NCBI GenBank assembly: GCA_049517655.1
Contig: JBEKRQ010000002.1
Location: 1-64,000, forward strand
Direction: 5' to 3'
From: UBA11358 sp049517655
Lineage (GTDB): Bacteria > Verrucomicrobiota > Verrucomicrobiia > Limisphaerales > UBA11358
DNA: 64,000 nt
How positions within the stretch are numbered: position 1 is the first letter of the stretch; each line of letters opens with the position of its first letter. A model generated the notes under the pieces. The model had not been told where the DNA came from and ran no database searches. It worked only from the letters and a program-made list of their open reading frames with translations. This document shows, piece after piece, positions 35,601-43,082 of the stretch. The position numbers were made by a program, and so were the translations under genes.

Positions 35601-38600
35601 TGTTGTGGAGTGAAGGCCACAATTGGCGGGTTGCCGGAACTGGCCGTCAAATTCAAAGCGTCATAAGCCGAAAAATCATACTGCGGCAGCGGGGTGCTGA
35701 CACTAATGCTGGTGGGAATGAAGGTGTAGGAGCCATACACCGAACTGTAATCAAGGTTATAGGTCAGGTCATAGGACGAACTAAAATCGTCCATGCCGAT
35801 CCAGTAACTTTCAAGGTCATCCCCACCGTTCAGCGCGACTTGATTGTCGCTGATCATCGCGCCCATTTGGGTTTCACCAAAGATGAGCGAGGCCATGCCC
35901 TTGAACGAGCCGGTGCTATTCGTCACCTGTCCGGGCGTGATAAGGATGCGAACGTAATTGGAGTCGGATTCGGTGGTGAAAACATTGGTGACCTGGTTCC
36001 AAATCACAGGGATTTGGTTCTTCAGGAGGGTTGAACCATAGCCGGTGTAAGTCTGGTTGCCCAAAGTGGTGTAGTTGTCCACGTTCAATTCGGGCGGTGC
36101 CGCAGTTCCATTGGTGCGCCAGTTTTGGGCGGCGATTTGAATCAGCCGAATCGAGGAAACGGGACTTTGATCCGGCCAAACGGATGCAATTGTCGAGTAT
36201 TCCGCCGACGAACCAAGGGCTTGCAACATGGTCATGTAATTGTTGAGTGACGGCAGGCCGGTGTCCCCCGAATCTTGATTGGCCATCGCGTTGCCAATCA
36301 CAAACGTGGCAAACCAGTTCATGTTCAGCTTCACCTGCATCTGGTAGCCGGAAAGCTGAGTGAGGGAGGCGACACCCCATGAATCCCAGGATAAGCCGCG
36401 AACCTGATGCAAGTTCTGGTTCAGCACGTTGTCGCTCCACAATTTTTGGAAGAAAGTGGAACACATGATCATGGCTGCGTCACCGGCTTCGTCAGTTACA
36501 GCGGGAACGTAGTTTGTATTGACGGCCCGTTTCTGTTCCAGATTCCAATAATCCTGCGCCCACATCTGCAACATCGGAGAGGAAACACTGGCTACGCTGG
36601 GGATGATGGCGGAGACATCGCGGACGCCGCAATTAAACGGCGCAAAAGTTCCACCGTAATATCCCTGGCTCGGATACCAGATATTGGGATTGTTCAACGT
36701 GCCAATCCGCTTTTGATAAGTGATGCGCACCGGCAGATTCGTCACCGCGCTCGTGATGGTTCCCTTGGCAACCTGCACCAGCAGCGCATTGGTGCCGGAC
36801 AGATAATTGGTGAAATTCCCTGTGTTCGTGATGCCCGCCCGATAAGCCGACATCCACAAACTGACGCTGTTGGGAACATTCGTGTAGAGCAACAACTTGC
36901 GGTTGTGCAGGTCGCACGTGCGCCAGAGGCCGGAGTCAATCAGCTTGTTGGCCAGATTGGTGTTGCTCTGGAAAACCTCGATGCGGACTTGGTCAAAGAT
37001 GTTCGTGAGGAACGGATAGGTGGTCGGGCTGTCGGAGAGGGTTTGAATCACTGACACTTGGGACTGGTTGTAGAGCGCGTCAGGCACCGGCAACTGGCTC
37101 CAACTGGTGTAATTTTGCGGACGGTTGACCGACCAGACGCCGAAGCTCTGCAAGGAAAGATTGGGTTGCAACTTGTTCGTGTTAATGACCGAGGTGAGGT
37201 AGCTCTGCCAAAATTTTGCCACGCCATCGTTAGGAGAAGCCAAGGCCATGAGCGACGGGTTGGCCAAAGCAAAGTCCTTCACCCAAGCGTAAGCGTTCGG
37301 GTAATTTGTGGGCATATAATCGTAAATATTCAAGCCCTTCGTGACAGCGGTATTTTTGAGCCACGGAAAGATTTGGTAGGAGTTGGTGCCGATGTTCGCC
37401 ACTACCCACGGATAATTCACGACAATCAAGCTGTTGGTGATAATCGGAATGCCGGAGTTCCATACGATGCCGTGGACATTGATTTGCCACAACCGGCTGA
37501 CGGTGGTATCCAGCAACTGCAAATTGCTGTTGGTCGGCCAGACATAGGTGGCCGGATAGCCCGCCTGCCGTAACAGATAAACCAGCAACGCGCATTGTTC
37601 CACCGGCGAACCTTGGCCTTCCAAATAGGTTCCAAGCGCGGAGCGATTTACGCCGCCAAGCTCGACGGAGTTGGCCACGGCATTGGCGGTTTCCCCATAC
37701 GCAATTGGGTCGGTTAAATTGACGTTGTTGATAACGTAGTTGGCGAGCGCCAGCGGGTCTTTGTGCATGTCGCTGACGAATTGGTCGAGAACCGGGCTGC
37801 GCCGCAGTTCCGGTGAGTTATCCAGATTCGTGTAGGCCGCATTGTTGGTGATCCAGATGTTGTTGGTGATGGTCGCCGTCAGCCCGCCCAATTCGAGCGA
37901 GCTTCTGCCAGTGTAGGTCGGCGGGACAAGCGTTCCGGCAAAGTTCGGGTTATCCAAAAAGTGTGCCCGCCATGCCGGGAACGTGTCGAAACCAAGCGCA
38001 TACATTGGCAGGTAAGCCCAGCCGGTGCTGTTGGTCACGCCCATCGGCGCAAACACGTTCGCCCCCACTTCACACTGCCCAAGCGCCTCGACGATATAAC
38101 AGTAGTTTGTGGAAGCGGCCATGTGCGTCAATCGCAAGCCGTCAATGGTCACTTTGGTGGGGTAGGCGTAAATCCAGCCCAAGCCCCATGTGCTCATGAT
38201 GTCCGTGGCAAAATCATTCTGCCCGTTGTTGAATTCCACCGAAGTCGTCAGGTCGTTGGTGCTGACTACCACCCGGTTGCCGTTAGTCACATAATTCGAC
38301 CACGCCGTGGCGTCCGCAGCGATGTCGCGGCGCGGCAGCGCAATGTAGATTGTATTGGTAGGAGCCACATTGGTCGCCCCGGATAACAGTGCGCTGCGGC
38401 TGTAAACTAAAATGCGGATGATGTTGGTCTGGCTCAAATTTTCATTGTAAGCGCCGCCAAAAAGACCAAAGCGATACGGTTGGTTGATGTAGAGCGGACT
38501 GCCGCCGGCCGTCTGGCCAAAGGCAACAATGGGATTGTCCACATTGAAACGGGATAGATTGGTGCTGGTGGTGATCTGCCATGCGTGTTGGCGCGTGATT

Positions 38601-39943
38601 TTCTGGACGTTCAAAAACCACGGCTGGCTGGCCCCGTAGCCATACGCATCGTTGCCGGTGTTGTTGAGCCGCACGCCTTTTTCCAAGTCCAGCGGCAACA
38701 CAAAGGAATTGTAGGGCAGCATGGGCAGATAGTTCAGGTCGTTCCGGTCGCCTCGCGTAAAGCGCGTCGTCACCGGATAAGGCGTCGGGCTAAAACTGTA
38801 TTCGGCATTGGCAAGCTGGTAAGACCAATTGTCGTTGGTGGCATAATAGTTTCCGTTGCCCCGCTGCGCATATTGATTGAATCCCCAAGCCCACGTTGAG
38901 CCATCCTGATTTCCTGCCAGCAAGTAGCTGTCGCCATACGTCACGCTGGTGAACACCTGTCCGCTGTTGGCGTTCAATTCCTGCGGCGGCTGGTTGGACG
39001 ACCAATACGTGCCGTTCCCATACCAGCCCCAATAAAACAGTCGTCCACTTTTCAAAATTGCCGCCGAACTGTTGTAGCCCGCTTCCACATATTTCACTGC
39101 CCCAAGATTGGTCGTCGCTCCGAAACTCGGCACCACAACTGGAGCCGTAGCATTGATGGTCGTTCCGTTACCAATTTGGCCTTCGGTGTTTCTACCCCAC
39201 GCATACACCACACCGTTCCGGTCGAGGGCCAGACTGTGCGATGCACCTGCGGCAATCTCGACAATGTTGCTTAACGTCGTGATTTTAACCGGAGTCAGTT
39301 GCGTAGTGGTGCTGCCCAAGCCGAGTTGCCCCATGTTGTTGGTTCCCCATGCCCAAACGGAACCGTCTTGGCACAATGCCAATGAAAAATTGGTGCCAGC
39401 CGACACCGCGATTGCATTCGTAAAATTACCCGCTGCCACTGGCTGGTTGGTGGAAATTGTGTTGCCCGTTCCAAGTTGTCCTCCGTTATTCGCGCCCCAC
39501 GCCATGATGCTGCCATTGGCGAGCAAGGCCAGAGAATGGCTTCCACCTGCGGATACCATGACTGCATTGGTGATGCGGGTGACAGCCACTGGATTGCTGG
39601 CCGTGTTGAAATTGCCATTGCCCAAACGTCCATCGCTGTTTAATCCCCACGCCCATACGGTGCCGTTGCCTTGTGCAGCCAGCGAGTGCAGCGAACCCGC
39701 CGAAATCGAAACCGCGTTGGTGACGCTGGCAATTCTTGTCGGCCACAGCACCAACGTGTTGGTGCCCAAGCCGACTTCGCCCACTTGGTTGGTTCCCCAT
39801 GCCCAAACGCTGCCATCCGAACGCAACGTAAGGCCGAATTTTTGTCCTGCTGACAGTTGCACGGTGGTCAGCGCAGTCTGCCCATGACTGGCAATTTGGC
39901 TCAAAAGCACAATTGCGCACAATAAAAGCCGGTGTAGTTTCAT
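29693..39943 (-). CDS. Giant RCC1-transglutaminase-RHS protein with DUF2235/Tle1-like lipase end
   Basis: 3416 residues. Signal peptide (1-22). RCC1 beta-propeller repeats (about 30-360) such as HSLALDRNGVVYAWGRN. A transglutaminase-like segment near 780 with candidate catalytic Cys in PVEQCALLVYLLRQAGYPA. YD/RHS repeats from about 1520 to 3090. The RHS core motif VRPYDPVSGRWLAFDP and DPVNYFDPDGR lie at about 3100-3130. The C-terminal 285 residues match the DUF2235 alpha/beta-hydrolase: FDGTWN, nucleophile Ser in GGFSRGAAN, Asp in FVGFFDPVHA and His in FPGVHSDVGGG. This is the architecture of a polymorphic toxin: an RHS cage holding a variable lipase. DUF2235 enzymes of the Tle1 type cut membrane phospholipids. 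The Sec signal and RCC1 front argue against classical T6SS delivery. Downstream lipoprotein genes are candidate immunity. Confidence 0.88.
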   Translation of the reverse strand: MKLHRLLLCAIVLLSQIASHGQTALTTVQLSAGQKFGLTLRSDGSVWAWGTNQVGEVGLGTNTLVLWPTRIASVTNAVSISAGSLHSLAAQGNGTVWAWGLNSDGRLGNGNFNTASNPVAVTRITNAVMVSAGGSHSLALLANGSIMAWGANNGGQLGTGNTISTNQPVAAGNFTNAIAVSAGTNFSLALCQDGSVWAWGTNNMGQLGLGSTTTQLTPVKITTLSNIVEIAAGASHSLALDRNGVVYAWGRNTEGQIGNGTTINATAPVVVPSFGATTNLGAVKYVEAGYNSSAAILKSGRLFYWGWYGNGTYWSSNQPPQELNANSGQVFTSVTYGDSYLLAGNQDGSTWAWGFNQYAQRGNGNYYATNDNWSYQLANAEYSFSPTPYPVTTRFTRGDRNDLNYLPMLPYNSFVLPLDLEKGVRLNNTGNDAYGYGASQPWFLNVQKITRQHAWQITTSTNLSRFNVDNPIVAFGQTAGGSPLYINQPYRFGLFGGAYNENLSQTNIIRILVYSRSALLSGATNVAPTNTIYIALPRRDIAADATAWSNYVTNGNRVVVSTNDLTTSVEFNNGQNDFATDIMSTWGLGWIYAYPTKVTIDGLRLTHMAASTNYCYIVEALGQCEVGANVFAPMGVTNSTGWAYLPMYALGFDTFPAWRAHFLDNPNFAGTLVPPTYTGRSSLELGGLTATITNNIWITNNAAYTNLDNSPELRRSPVLDQFVSDMHKDPLALANYVINNVNLTDPIAYGETANAVANSVELGGVNRSALGTYLEGQGSPVEQCALLVYLLRQAGYPATYVWPTNSNLQLLDTTVSRLWQINVHGIVWNSGIPIITNSLIVVNYPWVVANIGTNSYQIFPWLKNTAVTKGLNIYDYMPTNYPNAYAWVKDFALANPSLMALASPNDGVAKFWQSYLTSVINTNKLQPNLSLQSFGVWSVNRPQNYTSWSQLPVPDALYNQSQVSVIQTLSDSPTTYPFLTNIFDQVRIEVFQSNTNLANKLIDSGLWRTCDLHNRKLLLYTNVPNSVSLWMSAYRAGITNTGNFTNYLSGTNALLVQVAKGTITSAVTNLPVRITYQKRIGTLNNPNIWYPSQGYYGGTFAPFNCGVRDVSAIIPSVASVSSPMLQMWAQDYWNLEQKRAVNTNYVPAVTDEAGDAAMIMCSTFFQKLWSDNVLNQNLHQVRGLSWDSWGVASLTQLSGYQMQVKLNMNWFATFVIGNAMANQDSGDTGLPSLNNYMTMLQALGSSAEYSTIASVWPDQSPVSSIRLIQIAAQNWRTNGTAAPPELNVDNYTTLGNQTYTGYGSTLLKNQIPVIWNQVTNVFTTESDSNYVRILITPGQVTNSTGSFKGMASLIFGETQMGAMISDNQVALNGGDDLESYWIGMDDFSSSYDLTYNLDYSSVYGSYTFIPTSISVSTPLPQYDFSAYDALNLTASSGNPPIVAFTPQQVTQAAAISAGLNLPNSSTANAIKSESDAGWFGNSWARTKQAATVVADPVQVVSGDFYADSVDIALAGPMPLPLHRNYQSRNLATDQVGAGWKFGIMPWLVIVTNSAGNVIANAAEMDGSVLAYRQQTNGLWTVTTADNPDLANFSPNGIGGTANVFNNYLQPNPTNSQIYTLFGSDGSQRVFQVITNFGINSGTNYLNRTRPYLTFWQDHSGNYYQFTYGTNSANNNFGQLYRIQGANGASLTFEYDYYGRVTQVLSDDNRAVNYQYDDYGDLVNVTLPDNTAWQYGYQHYTFTTNSQTYTDSYHLLTSETKPDGRQLANTYDNLRRVIAQAASVGINRELITNATFFYTNNCTGLTNSLISGVTVVKDVFGNPYYYYYTNNLLTQIIEPLGRTNIQSWYSITQSNLSGYYPNSLQYTVDPRGLTNWFLYDSNGNVTNQTIYGDLTGTGIPHDSATNFFTYTSNNVVATATDASGNTRTFIYDSADGFQLDSLQFSSGGIGVFTNRWFYSNVTSVVTIGNVLQTNSSFGLCVSAVKADVATNSVIYNGRGFPTQLTRYAGTADNPANADPAVVTYLTFSPRGDLISAVDASGRQVAMSFDAMGRLEWRDVSDLNGNVLSRENFYYDGNGELQWYDGPRSNPDDYVYFSYDGAGRMVQQTRWRTQAKADGTGIQAIPGDSLYATTFNTFDYFGNLTSAGDSRGAYTTNTWDALGRLAQRRVFDVGGATQLSSDGFAYEVGGLIQSYTNALGGFTTTLYTSTGQPRFQQNADGSTNGWTYYLDGRIKQAIQVNGAYWLTTYNDPALTVTRTFYSAAGQPLATNVFVFDARGNSIQGVDAANNVFTTAFDGLNRIKTTAGPAIVTVSTLQNLSGQITGYVTNVLQQVITNFYDASGSVVTNVNALGEKTITTMDALGRTTSTLIYSSSGSLVRERYFVYAPDNNSVTVTDGSGLTAVSHTLYTDSDGNPVLSVAYPSAYTTEFALNQFDVAGNLISAQHSSTLNGNVTTWTTASCSYDGLNRLTGKIDRDNAPSTYLYDSFNDLTNCVLPGNLQWQAGYNNAGQILSEKFFAGGSAVRSTTYGYFSSGNPFAGLLQTKTDGRGTAGTLAYDDWLRLTNQTFTGSLPEQNLSESLNYEPRGFITSFTQQFANTNTGPNTVINRSFDPYGQLASESISAGSAGYGVSQSWDAAGRRSQLNIGGTGYGYTWQADGNLTGASDSTGGGVYNFDTAGILTSRTVGNRATSIISRDGVGRPLSISTSVNLVSQLAETLAWTGDGLLASHTLQRSDFTDVRSYSYANLSRRLVKEQLNLNGSTAWTNSMIYDNGAGGGPGVLTQMGQTGTNVWNGVADTFSRVATETNNASPFPAYGHVNGQSILLNAWLDNQPVSISAVGTNAMQWRAMMELTPGTHQLKVSALHPSQYFTAWATNTFTNSLAYQATADSYDSQGYITNRAWKNPSGTVERTQTLTWDAFGRLLAVVDRDTNNSGFNWSAVYDSLNRRLQTTSVLVSNGVAATAPSQSVNSYFDPQREFLELGVQIGSQTTWKLLGPDLNGIYGGENGAGGLEGVSPYLNTFNPVISDFRGNVLAEITNGAVSWNASRPTAYGAVPGYRPAAFGNGADMAQSSAWRGREVDITGFYNIGVRPYDPVSGRWLAFDPAWNSGDPDGYTFCAGGDPVNYFDPDGRAFYGFDGTWNFANETVNGVLAPTNVRRFADAYASGQAFYYPGVGNAGQHGLIMQDFEGATGAGSAAIREQAYSALVQNYNAGDHIIDIGGFSRGAANGMEFTHMIYERGIPDLTSARTITVGSPRMQTTRTVYDNYLLPPGTANSIRFVGFFDPVHAMGLPGMQWNLGYHTADIAPNVQHAYVAYAANERRLPFAQTDIPSAASVIFPGVHSDVGGGNGNTGLNDLSFAWMLDMASRSGLQFNPVTLNPNPNAPPDPVKKWYYPEGNRTFPPHAQNYSGAMLSKH

Positions 39944-39966
39944 AATGAAGGTTCTTTCTGATTGAG

Positions 39967-40377
39967 TTAATGAAGGGTGGAACCGTTGGCCGGAGTATCA
40001 ATGGTGATGCTCAATGCGCCCAAGGCCAGATTGTTGGGGTCGGCGGCTTCCCAAAGCGGGATGCTGTTGGTGTCCAACACCGTTCTGAAAAACGCGGTGG
40101 GGTAAGTGGAAGTCACGAGATAATTGGACTGCCCCGGTGTGCCGATGGCCGCCCATGTCCAAGGATAAGCCGGGCTGGCCAGAACTGGCGTCCATTGCAA
40201 ATCGTAAGTGCTCGGCGGGCTGTTGGTGAAGGTGATGGAATACTGGTTGGTGCCCAATGACGTGATGGTCAGGGGCGGAGCGCTTTGTGACCAAACGGTC
40301 AATGCCGTGGCGACAATAAACAAACCGCAGGTAGCGGTTGTCAGCAAGGCTGTCCAATTTTTCTTCATTGTTTTCAT
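39967..40377 (-). CDS. Secreted protein upstream of the RHS gene
   Basis: 136 residues with signal peptide (WTALLTTATCGLFIVATALTV) and a mature beta-rich domain: TITSLGTNQYSITFTNSPPS, YDLQWTPVLASPAYPWTWAA. Verrucomicrobial secreted proteins often have such a module for recognising text-like table differences in fibronectin-type folds; here I assign no function. It ends 23 bp before the RHS start and is probably co-transcribed and co-exported. A second ATG at 40368 is equally possible as start. Confidence 0.65.
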   Translation of the reverse strand: MKTMKKNWTALLTTATCGLFIVATALTVWSQSAPPLTITSLGTNQYSITFTNSPPSTYDLQWTPVLASPAYPWTWAAIGTPGQSNYLVTSTYPTAFFRTVLDTNSIPLWEAADPNNLALGALSITIDTPANGSTLH

Positions 40378-40658
40378 TTTTATGAGTGTTGTTGATTTTC
40401 AAAAAGGGTGGATGGCAATCCGGTGACAAAAGGGTGAATTTGCGACGCTTCCTCCCAAGCTAAACACAACGCGGATTCGCCTTGGACAACGAACCCCAAG
40501 TTGTCCGAGCTAACATTATCTATTCGACAAGTTAATTTAGCTTCCCGCATACGATGTTATGAAAAATCCGACCGCAACTGGCAAGCAAAATCGCAGTTCG
40601 GAATTCCGAACCTTTGATTGCCACTGTTGCCCTAGTGTTCCGTTTCGGAAAACGGAAC
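40378..40658. promoter_or_regulatory. Divergent control region of the RHS cargo operon and an XRE gene
   Basis: No gene is supported. It contains an inverted repeat GGACAAC-N9-GTTGTCC at 40484-40506 and, next to the XRE start, the palindrome at 40636-40659. The cargo promoter must lie here, but I see no convincing -35/-10 pair on the minus strand. Confidence 0.5.
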
Positions 40659-40659
40659 A
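40636..40659. promoter_or_regulatory. Operator palindrome at the start of XRE gene 1
   Basis: Perfect inverted repeat TGTTCCGTTT-CGGA-AAACGGAACA, ending at the A of the ATG of the XRE gene. Position suggests autorepression. Confidence 0.7.
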
Positions 40660-40946
40660 TGACAAAAAATCCGCGAAATCTCGTCGGCTTGCAAATCCGG
40701 CGGTTGCGCGACCAGCAAGGGCTGACACAACCGATGCTGGCCGCGCGTTGCCGCCGGTGGGGGTGGGATTTAAGCCGACAAACGCTTGCCAAGATCGAAA
40801 CGCAGCTTCGTTGGGTTTCGGATTTTGAACTGCTTTGCCTCGCTAGGGCATTGCGGGTTGAGCCGCACGAGCTTTGGCCAGCCAAGGACAGAATTCCGCG
40901 AATGCTCGAAGATTTTTTTGAGCGGCTTTCGTCGGGCGTCGAATAA
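40659..40946 (+). CDS. XRE-family regulator 1
   Basis: 95 residues: VGLQIRRLRDQQGLTQPMLA, then RQTLAKIETQLRWVSDFELL, a classical Cro/CI helix-turn-helix followed by a short helical tail. The ATG at 40659 begins MTKNPRNLVG and overlaps the palindrome. Divergent from the RHS cargo operon, so it may control both itself and the toxin. Confidence 0.8.
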   Translation: MTKNPRNLVGLQIRRLRDQQGLTQPMLAARCRRWGWDLSRQTLAKIETQLRWVSDFELLCLARALRVEPHELWPAKDRIPRMLEDFFERLSSGVE

Positions 40947-41072
40947 AAATTGTTTGATTCCCATTTCATATCATCGCTTGAAATGCGCTGGAATGGTCTT
41001 CGCATTGGCCGTGCGACGCACTGATTGCACGCCTCCTCACTGGTGCTGGCAAGAAGAATCTGAAACTTTTTC

Positions 41073-41088
41073 ACGATATATGTATCGT
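41073..41088. promoter_or_regulatory. Operator palindrome upstream of XRE gene 2
   Basis: ACGATA-TATG-TATCGT, perfect arms, 35 bp upstream of the GTG start at 41123. Likely operator for that gene. Confidence 0.5.
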
Positions 41089-41122
41089 TCATTTTTGGCA
41101 TTAGGAAGCGATGTAATATGTC

Positions 41123-41353
41123 GTGGCCATTTCCAAGAAAGAGTGGAAGCGAATCAAGGTCTTCGGCGCCAATGTGCGCCGGGAGCGTGTGCGCAGGAAA
41201 TTGACGCAGGATGAACTAGCCGAGCGCGCCGAAATTGCCACACGCAATCTGCAAAAAATTGAAGCAGGGGAAATAAACATTTTGGTCACGACGGCGTTTA
41301 GGATTCAACTGGCTCTCCATTGTCCATACAAACGGCTGATGCCTTTCGATTGA
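41123..41353 (+). CDS. XRE-family regulator 2
   Basis: 76 residues: FGANVRRERVRRKLTQDELA, EIATRNLQKIEAGEINI, LALHCPYKRLMPFD. It is almost only the HTH domain. The start is GTG; no in-frame ATG fits better. The 3' end overlaps the convergent response regulator gene by 56 bp. Confidence 0.75.
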   Translation: MAISKKEWKRIKVFGANVRRERVRRKLTQDELAERAEIATRNLQKIEAGEINILVTTAFRIQLALHCPYKRLMPFD

Positions 41354-41714
41354 TGTGTGAAAGTATTCGCGGTGCAAATTCCACGCCGAATGGCTTCTCA
41401 ATAAAATCCGCCGCACCAAGCTCGTCCAAAGCGTATTGCTGGTTTTCAATCGTGGCACGCCCGGAAACGAAAACCATTGGGGTTTCCGTCAGGTGGGAGA
41501 TTTGTCTCAGGCGTTGGAACAGTTCAAAGCCATTGATGGGCATGTCCAAGTCGAGGGTGATTAAATCGAACTTTTCAGTTTGAGCCAGCCGCAGGGCTTT
41601 TTCGGCGTTCAAAGCCGTCTTCGTTTCGCAATCCGCCCTCGTCAACAGAAATGCCATCATCGTAGCCACTGGCATTTCATCATCCACTATCAGAATTTTT
41701 GCTTTGTTTATCAT
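41298..41714 (-). CDS. Response regulator receiver protein on the ICE
   Basis: 138 residues, single receiver domain: ILIVDDEMPVA, phospho-Asp in LITLDLDMPINGFEL, Ser/Thr in VFVSGRA and Lys in FIEKPFG. No DNA-binding output domain. It has no kinase partner on the element, so it probably taps host signalling. It lies convergent to XRE gene 2 inside the regulatory cluster. Confidence 0.85.
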   Translation of the reverse strand: MINKAKILIVDDEMPVATMMAFLLTRADCETKTALNAEKALRLAQTEKFDLITLDLDMPINGFELFQRLRQISHLTETPMVFVSGRATIENQQYALDELGAADFIEKPFGVEFAPRILSHINRKASAVCMDNGEPVES

Positions 41715-41836
41715 AAACCGCTGATTCCCCGCCGAAATCGGAAAATGCTCTGGCGACTTTCAACGCTGTTCCTACCGGAAAATAAATGATTTCGACCGCC
41801 AACAAATATCAATTCAAGAATATGTGTCAAGCACGA

Positions 41837-41854
41837 TTTCCCACATGTGGGAAA
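41837..41854. promoter_or_regulatory. Operator palindrome upstream of XRE gene 3
   Basis: Perfect 18-bp palindrome TTTCCCACATGTGGGAAA just before the ATG at 41862. A GTG at 41847 inside the palindrome is not favoured as start. Confidence 0.65.
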
Positions 41855-41861
41855 CGGATCA

Positions 41862-42092
41862 ATGCACACTGATGGCATGGCAGCGTCAATGCAAACACGG
41901 CTTGGCCGGTTTTTGAGAAACCGGCGCGGACAGTTGAGCTTGCCCGCCTTCGCCCGCAAACTTGGCATTTCTTCCTCGTCTTTGCATCGGATGGAAATGG
42001 GCGAGCAAAATGTGACGCTCAAAACGCTGGAACATCTCTTGAAACGGCTCAAGTGTGACGTTAATGATGTTTTCCATGCGGAAAATAAATAA
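41862..42092 (+). CDS. XRE-family regulator 3
   Basis: 76 residues: LGRFLRNRRGQLSLPAFARK, ISSSSLHRMEMGEQNVTLKT, LLKRLKCDVNDVF. Helix-turn-helix only. Starts at ATG 41862, 41877 and 41889 are all possible; the first has GGGA at ribosome-site distance. Likely autorepressed from the adjacent palindrome. Confidence 0.75.
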   Translation: MHTDGMAASMQTRLGRFLRNRRGQLSLPAFARKLGISSSSLHRMEMGEQNVTLKTLEHLLKRLKCDVNDVFHAENK

Positions 42093-42306
42093 GGTTGTGA
42101 CTGTCTTTTTTTTGATCCAACGATTTGCAGTGCTTGGGCGAGCACTCTTTTTGTGCTACGAAATGTAATCGCCATTTGCTCCATTGCCCTTTTGAACCAG
42201 GCGGAGAAAAACTTGCTCAAATTCCCGTGCGGCATAACAGGAGCGAATTTTAATCTAGTGGTTATCCGGTGTCAACTAAAGAAGCGTTTGCGCTCACTTA
42301 TGGGGC

Positions 42307-42606
42307 GTGAACAACCGAGAAATTCTACGTGTGCTTGGGCGAAACATTCGTCAAGCCCGGCTCAACGCCGGCTTGACTCAGGAATGTCTTGCGGAACTGG
42401 CGGGCGTCCATGTGCAAACTGTGGGTGCGATTGAACACGGCGGCTTCCCATTCGCCGTGACCACATTTGCACGGCTTTCTCAATTTCTTGAATGCAGCCC
42501 GAACCGTTTGCTGGACGGCCTTAAACCTCCTGACCGAGAGAGAACGGCGCGCATTAAGAAGGCATTGGCTCGCCGACGCGCGCCGCGTCAACGCGACATT
42601 AAATAG
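42307..42606 (+). CDS. XRE-family regulator 4
   Basis: 99 residues: LGRNIRQARLNAGLTQECLA, VHVQTVGAIEHGGFPFAVTT, then FLECSPNRLLDGL and a basic tail (KKALARRRAPRQRD). GTG start with GGGG upstream. It converges on the 42617 gene with an 10-bp gap. The 214-bp gap before it (42093-42306) holds only its promoter region. Confidence 0.75.
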   Translation: MNNREILRVLGRNIRQARLNAGLTQECLAELAGVHVQTVGAIEHGGFPFAVTTFARLSQFLECSPNRLLDGLKPPDRERTARIKKALARRRAPRQRDIK

Positions 42607-42616
42607 GTTGGTCGAA

Positions 42617-42844
42617 TTACAAGAGCGTCTTGCCTTTGCTCGGATGAATCCTGACTTCCTCACGGATGGCGGCGCGGACTTTCGCTTCGATGCGTTCAAC
42701 GAAGCTCATGCCGACCCGGCTGAATTTATTGGCTGGCCGGATCGCGGCGGCAATTTCCAGCGCGGTTTGTTTCACCTTGCTCCGGCAAAGGTGCGGAGTG
42801 GTGTTGATGCTTTTGAGTGTGTCCGTCATTTCAGTTGTTTCCAT
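42617..42844 (-). CDS. Small basic protein, unknown
   Basis: 75 residues: LCRSKVKQTALEIAAAIRPA, then VERIEAKVRAAIREEVRIHP, ending SKGKTLL. Basic and helical, so possibly a DNA-binding or nucleoid-associated protein. No recognised family. It lies between the XRE cluster and the long inverted repeat at 42940-43059. Confidence 0.55.
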   Translation of the reverse strand: METTEMTDTLKSINTTPHLCRSKVKQTALEIAAAIRPANKFSRVGMSFVERIEAKVRAAIREEVRIHPSKGKTLL

Positions 42845-42939
42845 AATTTGCTTTGTTGGTTGCGTCGCTGATTCATTCAACGACACCACTATTTTATCAG
42901 GCGCATTTTTGCCGGACTGCGAATTTGGCAACCAACCTA

Positions 42940-43059
42940 TTGCAAACATTGAACGAAACCACTGTCGCCGCCGACACTTGACACAAAAACGAGCTGGTTT
43001 TACGCGGGGCGACTTCGCTGGTTTTCGACTTTGACACCATTTTCATTCAATGTTTGCAA
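42940..43059. repeat. Long inverted repeat flanking a repeat-rich 80-bp centre
   Basis: 19-bp arms TTGCAAACATTGAACGAAA (42940-42958) and the inverted TTTCATTCAATGTTTGCAA (43041-43059) differ at one position. The centre contains short repeated words (CTTGACAC/TTTGACAC, ACGAGCTGGTTTT/TCGCTGGTTTTCG). It lies in the gap next to the coupling-protein operon; candidate oriT or replication origin, or a double operator. Confidence 0.65.
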
Positions 43060-43082
43060 GGCGAAAAATAGTTTAAGATTTT

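Noticed and set aside
29700..39900. Many ORFs on the strand opposite the RHS gene
   Set aside because: They are shadows of the repetitive RHS/RCC1 codons; none has coherent domains or ribosome sites.
29693..39943. RHS protein as a T6SS effector
   Set aside because: There is no PAAR or VgrG part and no T6SS gene in the window, and the protein has a Sec signal peptide.
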